A DNA stretch of 55,517 nt from Candidatus Parvarchaeota archaeon (GCA_017608505.1 JAFCFT010000005.1:1-55517), one strand, 5' to 3'; shown: positions 18,184 through 27,413, numbered from the stretch's first letter. Program-made: numbers and translations. Notes: generated by a model from the letters alone, not told the origin.

Positions 18184-18610
18184 AATTCCAAATGAAATGA
18201 CCCTTATAACATTTTCTTTTTTTAAAACAACACACAGACACCTTTGCTTCTCATGGAAGTAAAACGCTTCATGTGGAAGTTTCGAATTTGGAAAAGGAGC
18301 GCAGAATGGGGTTCTTTTTTGAAAAGAAAATTTTTTTCTATATAGAAAATAATTATTGTATTATACAACAAACAACCCCAAAACAAACGCAAATACAAAC
18401 AAAAACTCCACATGAAATTTTCTTCTTTATTATATTTTACATTTTTTTATTTATTTTTATTTATTTTTCTTGCTCCACAAGAAATTAAGGGGTCTTTTTA
18501 GTTTTTTCATCTTAATTCCATATGAAATTAAGGGGTCTTTTTTGTTTTAGAAACTTTGTTTTTTCCACATTTCCATAAGAAATAAAAGGGTCTGTGTCTT
18601 CTAAATCTTT
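18184..18610. other. Replication origin (oriC) with ORB repeats
   Basis: A 427-bp gene-free, very AT-rich stretch between cdc6 and a plus-strand gene. Three plus-strand ORB-type repeats (18473-18494, 18516-18537, 18571-18592) share TTCCATAAGAAAT followed by AAGGGGTC, with variants. A fourth lies in the opposite orientation at 18237-18258. Weaker half sites (TCCACATGAAAT at 18408, TTCCAAATGAAAT at 18187, ACTTCCACATGAAG on the minus strand at 18267-18280) lie between and outside them. The oppositely oriented repeats flank a poly-A/T core (18315-18470) suited to unwinding. This matches the ORB plus G-string design of archaeal origins beside cdc6. Confidence 0.88.
18334..18349. repeat. Palindrome in oriC core, copy of the 40.5-kb element
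   Basis: TTTTCTATATAGAAAA is a perfect 16-bp palindrome. It sits inside a 36-bp block (18321-18356) that recurs with two mismatches at 40520-40555. The dyad resembles a symmetrised ORB core (TTCCATATGGAA type), so it may be an Orc1/Cdc6 contact inside the unwinding region. It does not end in a G-string. Confidence 0.7.
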
Positions 18611-19702
18611 GTGAAATGCATTGTTTTTTTATTATTGTCTTTGCTTTTGCTAACTCCTTCTTTTGCTTGTATTGTTGATTCTGTTTTAATTTCAAATGTA
18701 AATGTTTCATTTTACAATCTTCAACTTGCTTTGCTTAAAAATGCAAGATATAATTATTTTGACGGAAAATATGTTTATCTTTTTTCTTTAAGTAACTCAA
18801 ACATAGGTGTTAGGCTTACAAACAACACTATTGAATTTGCAGTTCTTAAAAGCTCTAACATTTCTTATAAAGAAGTCAATTGGTCTTTTATTTTAAACCA
18901 AGAATTGTTTTGGCTTTTAAACAACTCTGTAATTAATCTCTCTTCTTCCATACTCAATAATATCTCAAGCAAAGGCTGTTGTCACATTTATTTTTACACA
19001 AACAATACTTTAATCGAAGCGTTTCCAAGATGTTCTGAAGAATCTTTTGCAATACCTCTTATAAATTCAAATCTTTCTTTAATAGGTGTTTTATTAAGTG
19101 TTTTGCCTTCTATTTTGCTTTGTTTTTATTTTGCGCGAAAAAACAAAATTTATTGGCAAGCTTTTTTTCTTGGATGTCTTGGGTGGTTTATTGCATCTTT
19201 TAGAAGCATCTTTATTTTTTCAATTCAAAACACATATTTTTTAATTTTTATTTCATCTGTTTTGGCTGGAGTTTTTGAAGAGTCAATACGTTATTTGTTT
19301 TTTAAATGCACAAACCAACCAAAGAAAAATCCTTTATTGTTTGGTCTTGGGTGGGGTTTTTTTGAAGCATTGCAAATTTTTGCTTTAACAATATTGATGT
19401 ATGTTTTTTTAAATCAGCCAGTATCTTTTACAAATTCTCTTATTGGCGCTTTTGAAAGAAATACAGCAACAATTTTTCATGTTTCTATGTCATTTTTTAT
19501 ATTCAAAGCACTTAAAAATAAGAAATTTCTTTGCTTTGCAATTTTTTCACATTTTATTTATGATTTTTTCGCAACTTATTCTTACTTAATTTTAAACTTT
19601 GATGTATTGTTTTTAGAATTGCTTTTATTTATAATTTCTTTAATATTCCTTTATTATTCACTAAGACTAAACAAAAAATTACTTAAGAAAATTTTTTATT
19701 GA
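18611..19702 (+). CDS. YhfC-like intramembrane metalloprotease (CPBP/ABI superfamily)
   Basis: A 363-residue protein beginning at GTG 18611. A signal peptide (about 1-19, ending SFA/C) is followed by an extracytoplasmic domain of about 130 residues rich in Asn, then seven or so membrane helices. The membrane part carries the family residues: FEESIR (E223, E224, R227), GWGFFEAL (E252), FERNTATIFH (E282, H290) and SHFIYD (H314, D318). This arrangement matches YhfC and other CPBP-type glutamate/histidine proteases. The added extracytoplasmic domain is not typical. Substrate is unknown. The gene starts at the edge of oriC and converges on the next gene with a 24-bp overlap. Confidence 0.65.
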   Translation: MKCIVFLLLSLLLLTPSFACIVDSVLISNVNVSFYNLQLALLKNARYNYFDGKYVYLFSLSNSNIGVRLTNNTIEFAVLKSSNISYKEVNWSFILNQELFWLLNNSVINLSSSILNNISSKGCCHIYFYTNNTLIEAFPRCSEESFAIPLINSNLSLIGVLLSVLPSILLCFYFARKNKIYWQAFFLGCLGWFIASFRSIFIFSIQNTYFLIFISSVLAGVFEESIRYLFFKCTNQPKKNPLLFGLGWGFFEALQIFALTILMYVFLNQPVSFTNSLIGAFERNTATIFHVSMSFFIFKALKNKKFLCFAIFSHFIYDFFATYSYLILNFDVLFLELLLFIISLIFLYYSLRLNKKLLKKIFY

Positions 19703-20191
19703 ATCTATTTTTTTAACATACTCATCAGGGTCTTTTAGCTTTGTTCTGCACCAATTTATTAATTTATCGCACTTAATTAATATTTTTTCAGCTTCAACGC
19801 CTTTTGCGCGCCTTGCCTTTTCTTTTAATTCTTTATAATATTTTTGAATCTCTTTACTCCAATCGTATTTTACTTCTCTTTGTTTTTGTTTTATTTTTGA
19901 GGCGACTTGCATGTCCTCGCTTGCAAGTATGGCGTACGGCCCAAGCGCATAATATACCCTTTCAGTTTCGTCCCCCCAACTATAAACTCCTAATTCTCTC
20001 TTGACTTTAACAACATTAAACTCGCCAAGTTCAACGCCTTTTTTAAGGTTATAATATATTATCCTAGATGTTACATCCCCATACAAATCCTTATATAACT
20101 TATATATTTCATAACCATAACTCAACCCTATTTTGTTTATTATTGCAGTAATCCTCTCCCTTATCTTTGACTTCTTTGGCCTTCCTCTCAT
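19679..20191 (-). CDS. Predicted winged-helix DNA-binding protein with AT-hook-like N-terminus
   Basis: A basic 170-residue protein. It opens with MRGRPKKSKIRER, an AT-hook-like R-G-R-P-K stretch, followed by a winged-helix-like region (residues 14-95: ITAIINKIG, YGYEIYKLYKDLYGD, IIYYNLKKGVELGEF, then a YxWG wing). The C-terminal half is a charged helix with two Cys. No catalytic motif is visible. It is probably a transcriptional regulator or chromatin protein; I do not recognise a named family. It lies close to the replication origin but converges on the protease gene, so no operon partner is suggested. Confidence 0.5.
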   Translation of the reverse strand: MRGRPKKSKIRERITAIINKIGLSYGYEIYKLYKDLYGDVTSRIIYYNLKKGVELGEFNVVKVKRELGVYSWGDETERVYYALGPYAILASEDMQVASKIKQKQREVKYDWSKEIQKYYKELKEKARRAKGVEAEKILIKCDKLINWCRTKLKDPDEYVKKIDSIKNFLK

Positions 20192-20226
20192 AACTTTAAA
20201 ATTAAAATAATCTTATCTTATAAATT

Positions 20227-20835
20227 TTAGTAATAAAATACGCTGTTATTAATCATGCTTGCATTTACTCCGTTAACACTGCTTTCAATTATTTGAGTTA
20301 CATATATGTATACATTAGGAAAATAGCTAAATATCATAAGAATGATGCCTGCTAAAATTGCTAAAGGCAACACTATTATTGCAAGCGCAGACCTTAAATA
20401 GCTTATCTTGTGCTTTATTGCGCCGCCAACAACAATTAAATATGCGCTGTAAATCCACAACACCCAATTTAAAACAGGCGCCCAAATAAACAACATATAC
20501 GGCGCGCTTCCATATACAAGCACGCTGAAGCTCTCTTCAAATGTGCCTTGCCCCCCAAATATTTTCCACATAAAATACAAAATTAAAGCAGCAACTCCAA
20601 ACAAAACAATGCTTACAATATATGCTGGAACCCCCATCACAAAAACCATTTCTATGGGAAATCCCAACATTACGTACTGAGTGATTCTAAATATTAAAGG
20701 CACTGTTAAAATTACAGCTAAATATATTCCTGTTTCATTTAAATCGTCTTTATTTTTCTTAAAGAACTTTTTAGGGTCAGCTATTAGTGCTCTTGTTTTT
20801 TTGTATATTGTGTTTTTTAAAAAATCATGGCACAT
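20227..20835 (-). CDS. Yip1-family membrane protein
   Basis: A 202-residue protein with a short basic cytoplasmic N-terminus (about 40 residues, including DPKKFFKKN) and five hydrophobic segments. The pattern FGGQGTFEESFSVLVYGSAPY is the Yip1 signature (a G-G-x-G-T-F-x-E followed by a membrane helix with a Y-G-S-A-P-x motif). Yip1 proteins interact with small GTPases in eukaryotic vesicle traffic; the archaeal and bacterial versions have no known role. It is transcribed divergently from the P-type ATPase gene, with 51 bp between the starts. Confidence 0.75.
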   Translation of the reverse strand: MCHDFLKNTIYKKTRALIADPKKFFKKNKDDLNETGIYLAVILTVPLIFRITQYVMLGFPIEMVFVMGVPAYIVSIVLFGVAALILYFMWKIFGGQGTFEESFSVLVYGSAPYMLFIWAPVLNWVLWIYSAYLIVVGGAIKHKISYLRSALAIIVLPLAILAGIILMIFSYFPNVYIYVTQIIESSVNGVNASMINNSVFYY

Positions 20836-20886
20836 TTATCCTTATAATGAATAACCTATTTATTTATTTAATCATTATATCTTTTT

Positions 20887-23637
20887 ATGGACCTTTTAGA
20901 CAAAAGAATTGCACAAGCTTATAAATACAATGTAAAAGACGTCTTGGAAGCGCTAAAAACTTCAAAGCACGGACTTTCTACGCATGAAGCAAAAAGACGA
21001 CTTGAGACTTTTGGTCCAAACTTAATTGAAGCTAAAAAGAAAGTTACTCCTCTTAAAATCTTTCTTTATCAATTCAAAGACGTAATGGTTGCCATGTTAA
21101 TAATAGCAACAGCAATTTCATTTTTAATTCACGAGGTTCTTGATGCTGTTGTAATCTTAATTATTCTTGTTTTAAACACCATATTGGGTTTTCTTCAGGA
21201 ATACAAAGCTGAGAAAGCAATGGAAGCCTTGCAGTCTCTTGCTGCTCCAAAAGCCCTTGTTATAAGGAACGGAAAAGAAGTTTACATTCAAAGCAAAGAC
21301 TTAGTTCCAGGAGACATAGTTGTTTTAAATACAGGAGACAGGGTTCCTGCAAACATTAGGCTTGTAAAAGCAGTTAATTTAAAAGTGGACCAATCTCACT
21401 TAACAGGCGAATCTGTTCCTGTTGTTAAAACTTCTGAAAAAATAGAAAAAGACGTTGCTCTTGCAGACAGGCACAATATAGTGTACATGGGGTCTTTAAT
21501 CTCTTGTGGAAGGGGGCTTGGGGTTGTAGTTGCAACAGGGGCAAGAACAGAAATTGGAAAAATTGCAAAAAGCGTCCAAGAACAGGAAAGAGAAACAACC
21601 CCTCTTCAAAAAGAAATAGCAAATCTTGGCAAATGGCTTTCAATAATTGTTGTTTTAGCAACGTCCATGCTTTTTTTCTTAGGAATTCTCTTTAAGAAAG
21701 ACATTACTTTTATGTTTTTAACAGCAGTTAGCCTTGCTGTTTCTGCTGTTCCAGAAGGCCTTCCTGCAGTAATTACAGTTACTTTGGCCTTGGGAATGCA
21801 AAGGATGGCAAAAAACAACGCGATTGTAAGAAAGCTTTCAGCAGTGCAGACCCTTGGAAATGTAACTGTTATATGCACTGACAAAACAGGCACTTTAACT
21901 AAAAATGAAATGACTGTAACAAAAATATATGACAGTGTGAATGAATACAATGTTACAGGAACAGGTTATAAGCCTGAAGGGGTCTTTAAATTAAATGGCA
22001 AGATTGTAAATATTAAAAATAAGCCTAATTTAATCATGCTTTTAAAAACAGGCGTTTTATGCAATACTGCTTACTTTGGAAAAGACGGGGATGTTTGGAA
22101 TGTTGTTGGAGACCCTACTGAAGGCAGTCTTCTTGTTCTTGCAGCAAAAGCAGGAATTTGGCACGAAAATTTAAAAAATGCATATAAAGAAATTCATGAA
22201 TTTACATTTAATTCTGAGAGAAAAAGAATGTCTGTTGTATGCGAGTCAAAACAAGGCGTTTTTGTTTTTTCAAAAGGCGCGCCAGATATTATGCTTGATT
22301 TATGCGACAAAATTTTAATTAATGGAAAAATAAAACCCTTGTCCAAAAAAATGCGCAAAAAAATTTTGGAAAAAAATGCCGAGTGGGCTTCAAACGCTTT
22401 AAGGGTTTTAGCTCTTGCTTTTAAAAAGCTTCCACAAAAAAATCAAGAATTTAAAGAAGAAGTTGTTGAAAAAAATCTTGTATTTCTAGGTCTTGTTGGC
22501 ATGATTGATCCTCCAAGAGAGGGCGTACGCCATTCTGTCGAATTATGCAAGAAAGCAGGAATTGACATTAAAATAATTACAGGCGACCACGAGCTTACTG
22601 CTATTGCGATTGCCAAGCAAGTAGGCATTTTTACAGAAGGGTGCGCCGCAGTTACTGGTCAAGCTCTTGATGAGATGTCTGATAAAGACTTTGTAGAAAC
22701 TGTTAAAACTGCAAAAATTTTCGCGCGTGTAAGCCCGCACCACAAATTAAGGATAGTGCAAGAGCTTAAGAAAGCAGGAGAAATTGTTGCAGTTACAGGC
22801 GACGGCGTTAATGACGCGCCAGCATTAAAAACAGCCCACATAGGCATTGCCATGGGCATTAAAGGCACAGATGTTTCAAAAGAAGCTTCTGAAATGATAC
22901 TTGTTGATGACAACTTTTCTACAATTGTAGGCGCAATAAAAGAAGGCAGAGGCATTTTTGACAACATTAAGAAATTCATTAAATTTTTATTATCTGCTAA
23001 TGCAGATACAATATCTGTTGTAACAACCTCTTTGCTTTTAGGTCTCCCGCTTCCTTATCTTCCCATACATATACTTTGGATGAATTTAGTTACTGACGGG
23101 CTTCCTGCCCTTGCTTTAAGTGTTGACTCAAAAAGCCCAGATTTAATGAAAAGAAAACCAAGAGATCCAAAAAAAAGCCTTGTTCGCGAGATTGCGTTAT
23201 TTATAATAATAGCAGGAGTGATTGACGCCATATCTTCAATCTCGCTTTTTATTATTACGCTTCATTTTGAGGGCTATTTTATTACAAAAAGCGCTTACGC
23301 ATTAAGCAAGGCTAGAACCATGGCAATATCATCCGCCATAATATACGAACTATTTTTTGTGTTTAATTGCAGGCGTGATGATAAATCAATATGGGAATTA
23401 AGCTTTCGTGACAACTTCTTATCAAACAAAAAACTAACTTATGCAGTCGCTTCGTCAGTCTTACTTCAACTCTTATTAATTTATCTTCCGCCATTTCAAG
23501 CTATTTTTAAGACAACCTCGCTTAATGCAATTGAGCTTGGGCTTGTCTTTTTCTTTGCTTCATGGGGCCTTTTTATAATTCCAAAATACTTTCATAAAGA
23601 ATTATTCGCTTCTAAAACAGTTAAATATAAATCTTAA
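20887..23637 (+). CDS. P-type cation ATPase (P2A, Ca2+-pump-like)
   Basis: A 916-residue P-type ATPase with an N-terminal cation-ATPase domain (about 1-80), actuator motif LTGES, phosphorylation site DKTGTLT (Asp332), nucleotide-binding domain with KGAPD, and hinge GDGVNDAPALK. About ten membrane helices are present, with the cation-binding PEGLPA in M4, SANADT in M5 and NLVTDGLPA in M6. These fit the SERCA/PMR1 group of Ca2+ (or Mn2+) exporters. The length is normal. A divergent Yip1 gene lies upstream and a secreted protein follows 18 bp downstream. Confidence 0.93.
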   Translation: MDLLDKRIAQAYKYNVKDVLEALKTSKHGLSTHEAKRRLETFGPNLIEAKKKVTPLKIFLYQFKDVMVAMLIIATAISFLIHEVLDAVVILIILVLNTILGFLQEYKAEKAMEALQSLAAPKALVIRNGKEVYIQSKDLVPGDIVVLNTGDRVPANIRLVKAVNLKVDQSHLTGESVPVVKTSEKIEKDVALADRHNIVYMGSLISCGRGLGVVVATGARTEIGKIAKSVQEQERETTPLQKEIANLGKWLSIIVVLATSMLFFLGILFKKDITFMFLTAVSLAVSAVPEGLPAVITVTLALGMQRMAKNNAIVRKLSAVQTLGNVTVICTDKTGTLTKNEMTVTKIYDSVNEYNVTGTGYKPEGVFKLNGKIVNIKNKPNLIMLLKTGVLCNTAYFGKDGDVWNVVGDPTEGSLLVLAAKAGIWHENLKNAYKEIHEFTFNSERKRMSVVCESKQGVFVFSKGAPDIMLDLCDKILINGKIKPLSKKMRKKILEKNAEWASNALRVLALAFKKLPQKNQEFKEEVVEKNLVFLGLVGMIDPPREGVRHSVELCKKAGIDIKIITGDHELTAIAIAKQVGIFTEGCAAVTGQALDEMSDKDFVETVKTAKIFARVSPHHKLRIVQELKKAGEIVAVTGDGVNDAPALKTAHIGIAMGIKGTDVSKEASEMILVDDNFSTIVGAIKEGRGIFDNIKKFIKFLLSANADTISVVTTSLLLGLPLPYLPIHILWMNLVTDGLPALALSVDSKSPDLMKRKPRDPKKSLVREIALFIIIAGVIDAISSISLFIITLHFEGYFITKSAYALSKARTMAISSAIIYELFFVFNCRRDDKSIWELSFRDNFLSNKKLTYAVASSVLLQLLLIYLPPFQAIFKTTSLNAIELGLVFFFASWGLFIIPKYFHKELFASKTVKYKS

Positions 23638-23655
23638 ACATGCATATCTCAATCT

Positions 23656-24432
23656 ATGAAAAAGCCGCTTTTAATATCTTTATTTGCATCAATTTTCATA
23701 ACTGCCTTAATTGTTTCTGCAAGGGTTGATCCTGTTGAACTTTTCACCTCTTCATATAACAAATTCAATTACACAACATACACTTTGCAGTACAATATGT
23801 TAATGAGACTCTCGATGTTAGGCACAGATATTGATTATACAACAGTATATACTCTCTCAAAGTCAGGAAATAAAGTTTCTTATGATTCATACACGCAAGC
23901 GCCGTTTTCTTTTGGAAAAATAAGAAATTCCATGTATATGCTTGATTCTGGAAATTACACATGCACAGACGAATATGGCGTTTCTGCATGCTACCAATTA
24001 AACATTTCATTAAATGATTTGTTTATTCAAGAATTCTTAAATTCATCAATGCTTGACAATGTGTTGGATGTCAAATTATTGGGCAGAAAGACAGTCAACA
24101 ATATTAACTGCAATTATTTTGAAGTACTCCTTAATAACTCAGACATTTCCTTTGACCAGGATTTAAACAAGGATTTTGTAAAAATAAATTCTTTTAAAAT
24201 GTTTTTATGCATAAACGAAAAAACAGGGGTTGTTGCAGAATCAAGTGTTGCTTTTACTGCAACGCTCCGCGACCCAAATTCAACTCTTTCATACGATGTG
24301 GGTTACAACATAACTCAAACACTCTTAAACTATTCTTTTGACGTTTCAGAAGATGCTTTTAAGCTTCCATACCAAGTAATGAGTTATGAAGAATACGAGA
24401 AATTAGTCAATCAAACCCTTGAATTCGCTTAG
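23656..24432 (+). CDS. Secreted protein of unknown function
   Basis: A 258-residue protein with an N-terminal signal sequence (MKKPLLISLFASIFITALIV, cleavage likely near ARVD). The mature part is Asn/Ser/Tyr rich with many N-x-S/T sequons and four Cys in two pairs (CTDEYGVSAC; CNYF with FLCINE). The predicted pattern is mostly beta, reminiscent of LolA/outer-membrane carrier-like folds, but I cannot assign a family. It lies 18 bp after the P-type ATPase and is probably co-transcribed. The 3' side meets the duplicated end of the convergent phosphorylase gene. Confidence 0.6.
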   Translation: MKKPLLISLFASIFITALIVSARVDPVELFTSSYNKFNYTTYTLQYNMLMRLSMLGTDIDYTTVYTLSKSGNKVSYDSYTQAPFSFGKIRNSMYMLDSGNYTCTDEYGVSACYQLNISLNDLFIQEFLNSSMLDNVLDVKLLGRKTVNNINCNYFEVLLNNSDISFDQDLNKDFVKINSFKMFLCINEKTGVVAESSVAFTATLRDPNSTLSYDVGYNITQTLLNYSFDVSEDAFKLPYQVMSYEEYEKLVNQTLEFA

Positions 24433-24445
24433 ATTTACTTAGATT

Positions 24446-24565
24446 TTATACGCTTTTTCAACATACTCATTAAGCACCAAGGAGGGGAACTTTCCCTTCC
24501 CCTCCTCTAGGCTACTCCACCCCTTCCCTTTATCTTATACGCTTTTTCAACATACTCATTAAGCA
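24446..24565. repeat. 31-bp direct repeat flanking a hairpin insert at the phosphorylase 3' end
   Basis: A perfect 31-bp direct repeat occurs at 24446-24476 and 24535-24565 (period 89). The right copy is the coding end of the phosphorylase gene (LNEYVEKAY). The left copy reads the same residues and then reaches a TAA after KI, as the ancestral gene end probably did. Between them are 58 bp with a perfect 10-bp stem, AGGAGGGGAA/TTCCCCTCCT (24480-24506), which begins directly after the present TAG stop. The insert has replaced the gene end with codons for KGRGGVA. Confidence 0.9.
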
Positions 24566-26237
24566 TTCTTTTTGTGTTAAAATAAGAAGCATTCATTGTT
24601 ATTGCATTTTTCATAATGTTTATCCAAGCAGGCCTATTTTCATAGTATGTTGGCATTATATCATCTTCTAAAACTTTTAACAATCCTTCATCTTCTTCAA
24701 AAGCCCACCCTGTTGGAGATATTACATATCCTTTTTTAGCAAGCGCGTCATCTAATTTTTCTTTAGAAACATTGATTCCTTCAAGCCACCACCCATCAAG
24801 CGTTGAAAGATGCGGCACCCCGTTAAATGCAGCTTTCATGCCTGAGGTTCCAGAAGCTTCTCTCGGCCTTTTTGGAGTATTAAGCCAAACATCAACACCA
24901 GAAGTCATGAGTTTTCCAATGTTCATGTCGTAGTCTGGTATGAATATTATCTTCAAATTCGCGTCTTTGCACATACAGCTTTCTTTTTGGGCGCAATTAA
25001 TTACATACTGCAACATCCTTTTTCCTTCATCATCTTCTGGATGCGCTTTTCCTGAGAATATCAATTGCAACGACGGCCTTATTTCATAATCATTCCCTGC
25101 TTTTTCAACTATTTGCTCTAATTTATTTAATTTCCACAAAATCATGTGGTTCTGCTTGTAACCTGTAAATCTTCTGGCAGAACCAATTGTCAGTGCGCGA
25201 GGATTTAATTTTTCACCAAGTTTATCTTCGATGTATTTAAACAATTTCTTTTTTGCTAAATTGTGCGCTTCAAACAATTCATTATTAGGGATTTCTATTG
25301 AATTCAATATCATTGGATTTTTGCACCATTCTTTTGCATACTTGTTATATAACTCTTTGAATTCGTCGCACACCCATCGCGCATTAACTCCATTTGTAAT
25401 ATAATCAATTTTTTGATTTACAAACATTTCTTCACTTTTCTTTTTGTGCTCTTTTGAAACAGCATTCTTATAATTGCTTAAACTCATTCCTAATTTTGTC
25501 ATGCACAAATCATTTTGCCCTGCAAGCTCCCTTATATTTTCAGGCAATACATCTTCTAAAACAGGGTGCGCATGCGCCCAATAGTCAAATCTGTCATGGC
25601 CTGCAATTACAGGCGTGTGCGTTGTAAAAACGCATTTGCTTTTAACATATTCTTCATCTCCGCCACATTCTAAAAGCAATTCAAGCACTGCAAAACTTCC
25701 ATGGCCTTCATTAATATGATAAACATCTATATCTTCGTCTTTGTAATCCAGCAATCTTAATGCTTTTATTCCGCCAACACCCAACAACTTTTCTTGGCAT
25801 ATTCTTGCATAATATTTGTCAAAATACCTGTTCCCAAAATACAGATGGCTTGTTAGGTCTATGTCTCCTTCATGATTTTCAGGATTGTTTGTATCAAGAA
25901 AATAAACAGGCACATCAACATTTTCTCCTTTTATTAAATATTCCCATATGCTTACTTTTACATTTCTATCATGAATTTTTAAAACAAATGATTTATCAAG
26001 CTTTTTCATGCACTCATGAGGGTTCCACTCTTGTTTTGATTCAAACTGCCATCCAGATTCGTAAAATCCCTGTTTAAAGTAACCCTCATTGTAAAGCAAC
26101 GTAACCCCTACCATTTCTATGCCGTCTGTCGCAGCTTGTATGAGGGTGTCGCCTGCCAAAACGCCAAGCCCTCCGCAATATGTTGGAATGTTAGGATCAA
26201 CTCCTATTTCCATACTAAAGTACGCAATTTTTCCCAT
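24507..26237 (-). CDS. glgP: Alpha-glucan (glycogen) phosphorylase, GT35
   Basis: A 576-residue phosphorylase that releases glucose-1-phosphate from alpha-1,4-glucans. The N-terminus AYFSMEIGVDPNIPTYCGGLGVLAGD and the PLP region RPREASGTSGMKAAFNG followed by TLDGWWLEG match the short archaeal/bacterial GT35 form; the Lys in GMKAAFNG is the expected PLP attachment site. Archaeal members of this size lack the allosteric extensions of animal enzymes. The last residues (KGRGGVA) come from an inserted hairpin element that duplicated the gene end. It suggests storage or salvage of glucans in an otherwise biosynthesis-poor genome. Confidence 0.9.
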   Translation of the reverse strand: MGKIAYFSMEIGVDPNIPTYCGGLGVLAGDTLIQAATDGIEMVGVTLLYNEGYFKQGFYESGWQFESKQEWNPHECMKKLDKSFVLKIHDRNVKVSIWEYLIKGENVDVPVYFLDTNNPENHEGDIDLTSHLYFGNRYFDKYYARICQEKLLGVGGIKALRLLDYKDEDIDVYHINEGHGSFAVLELLLECGGDEEYVKSKCVFTTHTPVIAGHDRFDYWAHAHPVLEDVLPENIRELAGQNDLCMTKLGMSLSNYKNAVSKEHKKKSEEMFVNQKIDYITNGVNARWVCDEFKELYNKYAKEWCKNPMILNSIEIPNNELFEAHNLAKKKLFKYIEDKLGEKLNPRALTIGSARRFTGYKQNHMILWKLNKLEQIVEKAGNDYEIRPSLQLIFSGKAHPEDDEGKRMLQYVINCAQKESCMCKDANLKIIFIPDYDMNIGKLMTSGVDVWLNTPKRPREASGTSGMKAAFNGVPHLSTLDGWWLEGINVSKEKLDDALAKKGYVISPTGWAFEEDEGLLKVLEDDIMPTYYENRPAWINIMKNAITMNASYFNTKRMLNEYVEKAYKIKGRGGVA

Positions 26238-26349
26238 TTAAAGAACTGCTTAAGCACGAGTTCTTATAAAAACTTTGTTTAATTGCAGTGGACAAATCGC
26301 TTCTTTATAACATAAATTTTTATAATCTTTGCATTAGACCTATTAATTA

Positions 26350-27372
26350 ATGCTTGAACTTGGTTTTAATGAAATTGTAAGCAAAATCATAAAAGAAGCA
26401 AGACTTTCAGAAGCAGAGGTTTTAAACAGGATTGACAAAAAAGTGTTGGAGCTTTCAGGTCTTGTTTCTAGGAAAGGCGCTGCACACATAGTTGCAAATG
26501 AACTTGGAGTTAAACTTGTTGCGCCAAAAGACAGCAAAGCATTAAGTGTAAAAGACGTTGTTCCAGGCCTAAACAATGTCACTGTAATCGGCCGAGTTGT
26601 TGACATTCTTCCAAAAAGGGAATTTGAACACGAAGGGAGAAAAGGAAGCGTCTGTTCTCTTGTGCTGTCTGATGGCGAAAAGCAGGCAAGGCTTGTGTTT
26701 TGGAACGACAAGACGCAAATAATCGAGTCTGGAAGGATAAACTCAGGCGACATATTAAGGGTTTTCCATCTTCGTTCAAAAGAAGGTCTTTACGGTCTTG
26801 AGCTTCATTTAACAAACCGTTCAAGAATAGAATTAAATCCTGATGGGGTTTATGTTCCAGAAGTGAAATTAGAGTCCTACACACCAAATTTTAATCCAAA
26901 AAGATTTGACATATGCGACTTGCAGGACAGCGTTGACGCTACAATAAGAGGGTGCCTTGTTCAACTATTTGACCGCAACCCATTTTATGATGTTTGTCCT
27001 GAATGCGGAAAAAAACTAAACGACGGCCTTTGCATGACGCATGGGCAAGTTGTTCCAAAACAGGCAATGGTTGTAAATGGCGTAATTGACGACGGCACAG
27101 GCACAATACGCTGCGTTTTCTTTAGAGAGCAAGCAGAAGCTATTTTAGGAGTTTCTACTTCTCAAGCAATAAATCTTGCGAAGTCTGAAGGCGATGAATC
27201 AGCAGTTATTAAAAAAAGAGCGCCTCTTCTTCTTGGCACAGAATTTTTAATTTCCGGAAGAGTTGCGCACAATAATTTTACAGAAAATCTTGAGCTAATC
27301 GCACGTTCTGTTTCAAAGGCAGACCCATTAGCAGAAGCAAAGAGATTATTAAGTGCAAAAAATATAACATAA
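26350..27372 (+). CDS. rpa: Replication protein A (single-stranded DNA-binding, OB folds)
   Basis: A 340-residue protein. An N-terminal helical region is followed by an OB fold (VTVIGRVVDILPKREF, with the conserved GSVCSLVLSDGE and ARLVFWND), then a second region with a zinc site CPECGKKLNDGLCMTHG near residues 218-235, and a further OB-like segment (GVIDDGTGTIRCVFFRE). This matches the euryarchaeal-type RPA with one zinc-finger OB fold. It would coat single-stranded DNA in replication and repair. A TATA-like TTTTTATAAT lies upstream, and the ATG at 26350 follows closely, so the message may be leaderless. Confidence 0.92.
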   Translation: MLELGFNEIVSKIIKEARLSEAEVLNRIDKKVLELSGLVSRKGAAHIVANELGVKLVAPKDSKALSVKDVVPGLNNVTVIGRVVDILPKREFEHEGRKGSVCSLVLSDGEKQARLVFWNDKTQIIESGRINSGDILRVFHLRSKEGLYGLELHLTNRSRIELNPDGVYVPEVKLESYTPNFNPKRFDICDLQDSVDATIRGCLVQLFDRNPFYDVCPECGKKLNDGLCMTHGQVVPKQAMVVNGVIDDGTGTIRCVFFREQAEAILGVSTSQAINLAKSEGDESAVIKKRAPLLLGTEFLISGRVAHNNFTENLELIARSVSKADPLAEAKRLLSAKNIT

Positions 27373-27413
27373 TTGCTATTATGTTTTAAAGCGCGCGCAA
27401 CTTTTTTCTTAAT

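Noticed and set aside
18177..18191. TTG 18191 as start of Orc1/Cdc6
   Set aside because: It lies upstream of the likely transcript start set by the TATA-like box near 18205. ATG 18176 gives a standard N-terminus.
24433..24506. Hairpin at 24480-24506 as a simple factor-independent terminator
   Set aside because: It lacks a following T-run on either strand, and the flanking 31-bp duplication shows that it arrived as an insert. A role in 3' end stability remains possible.
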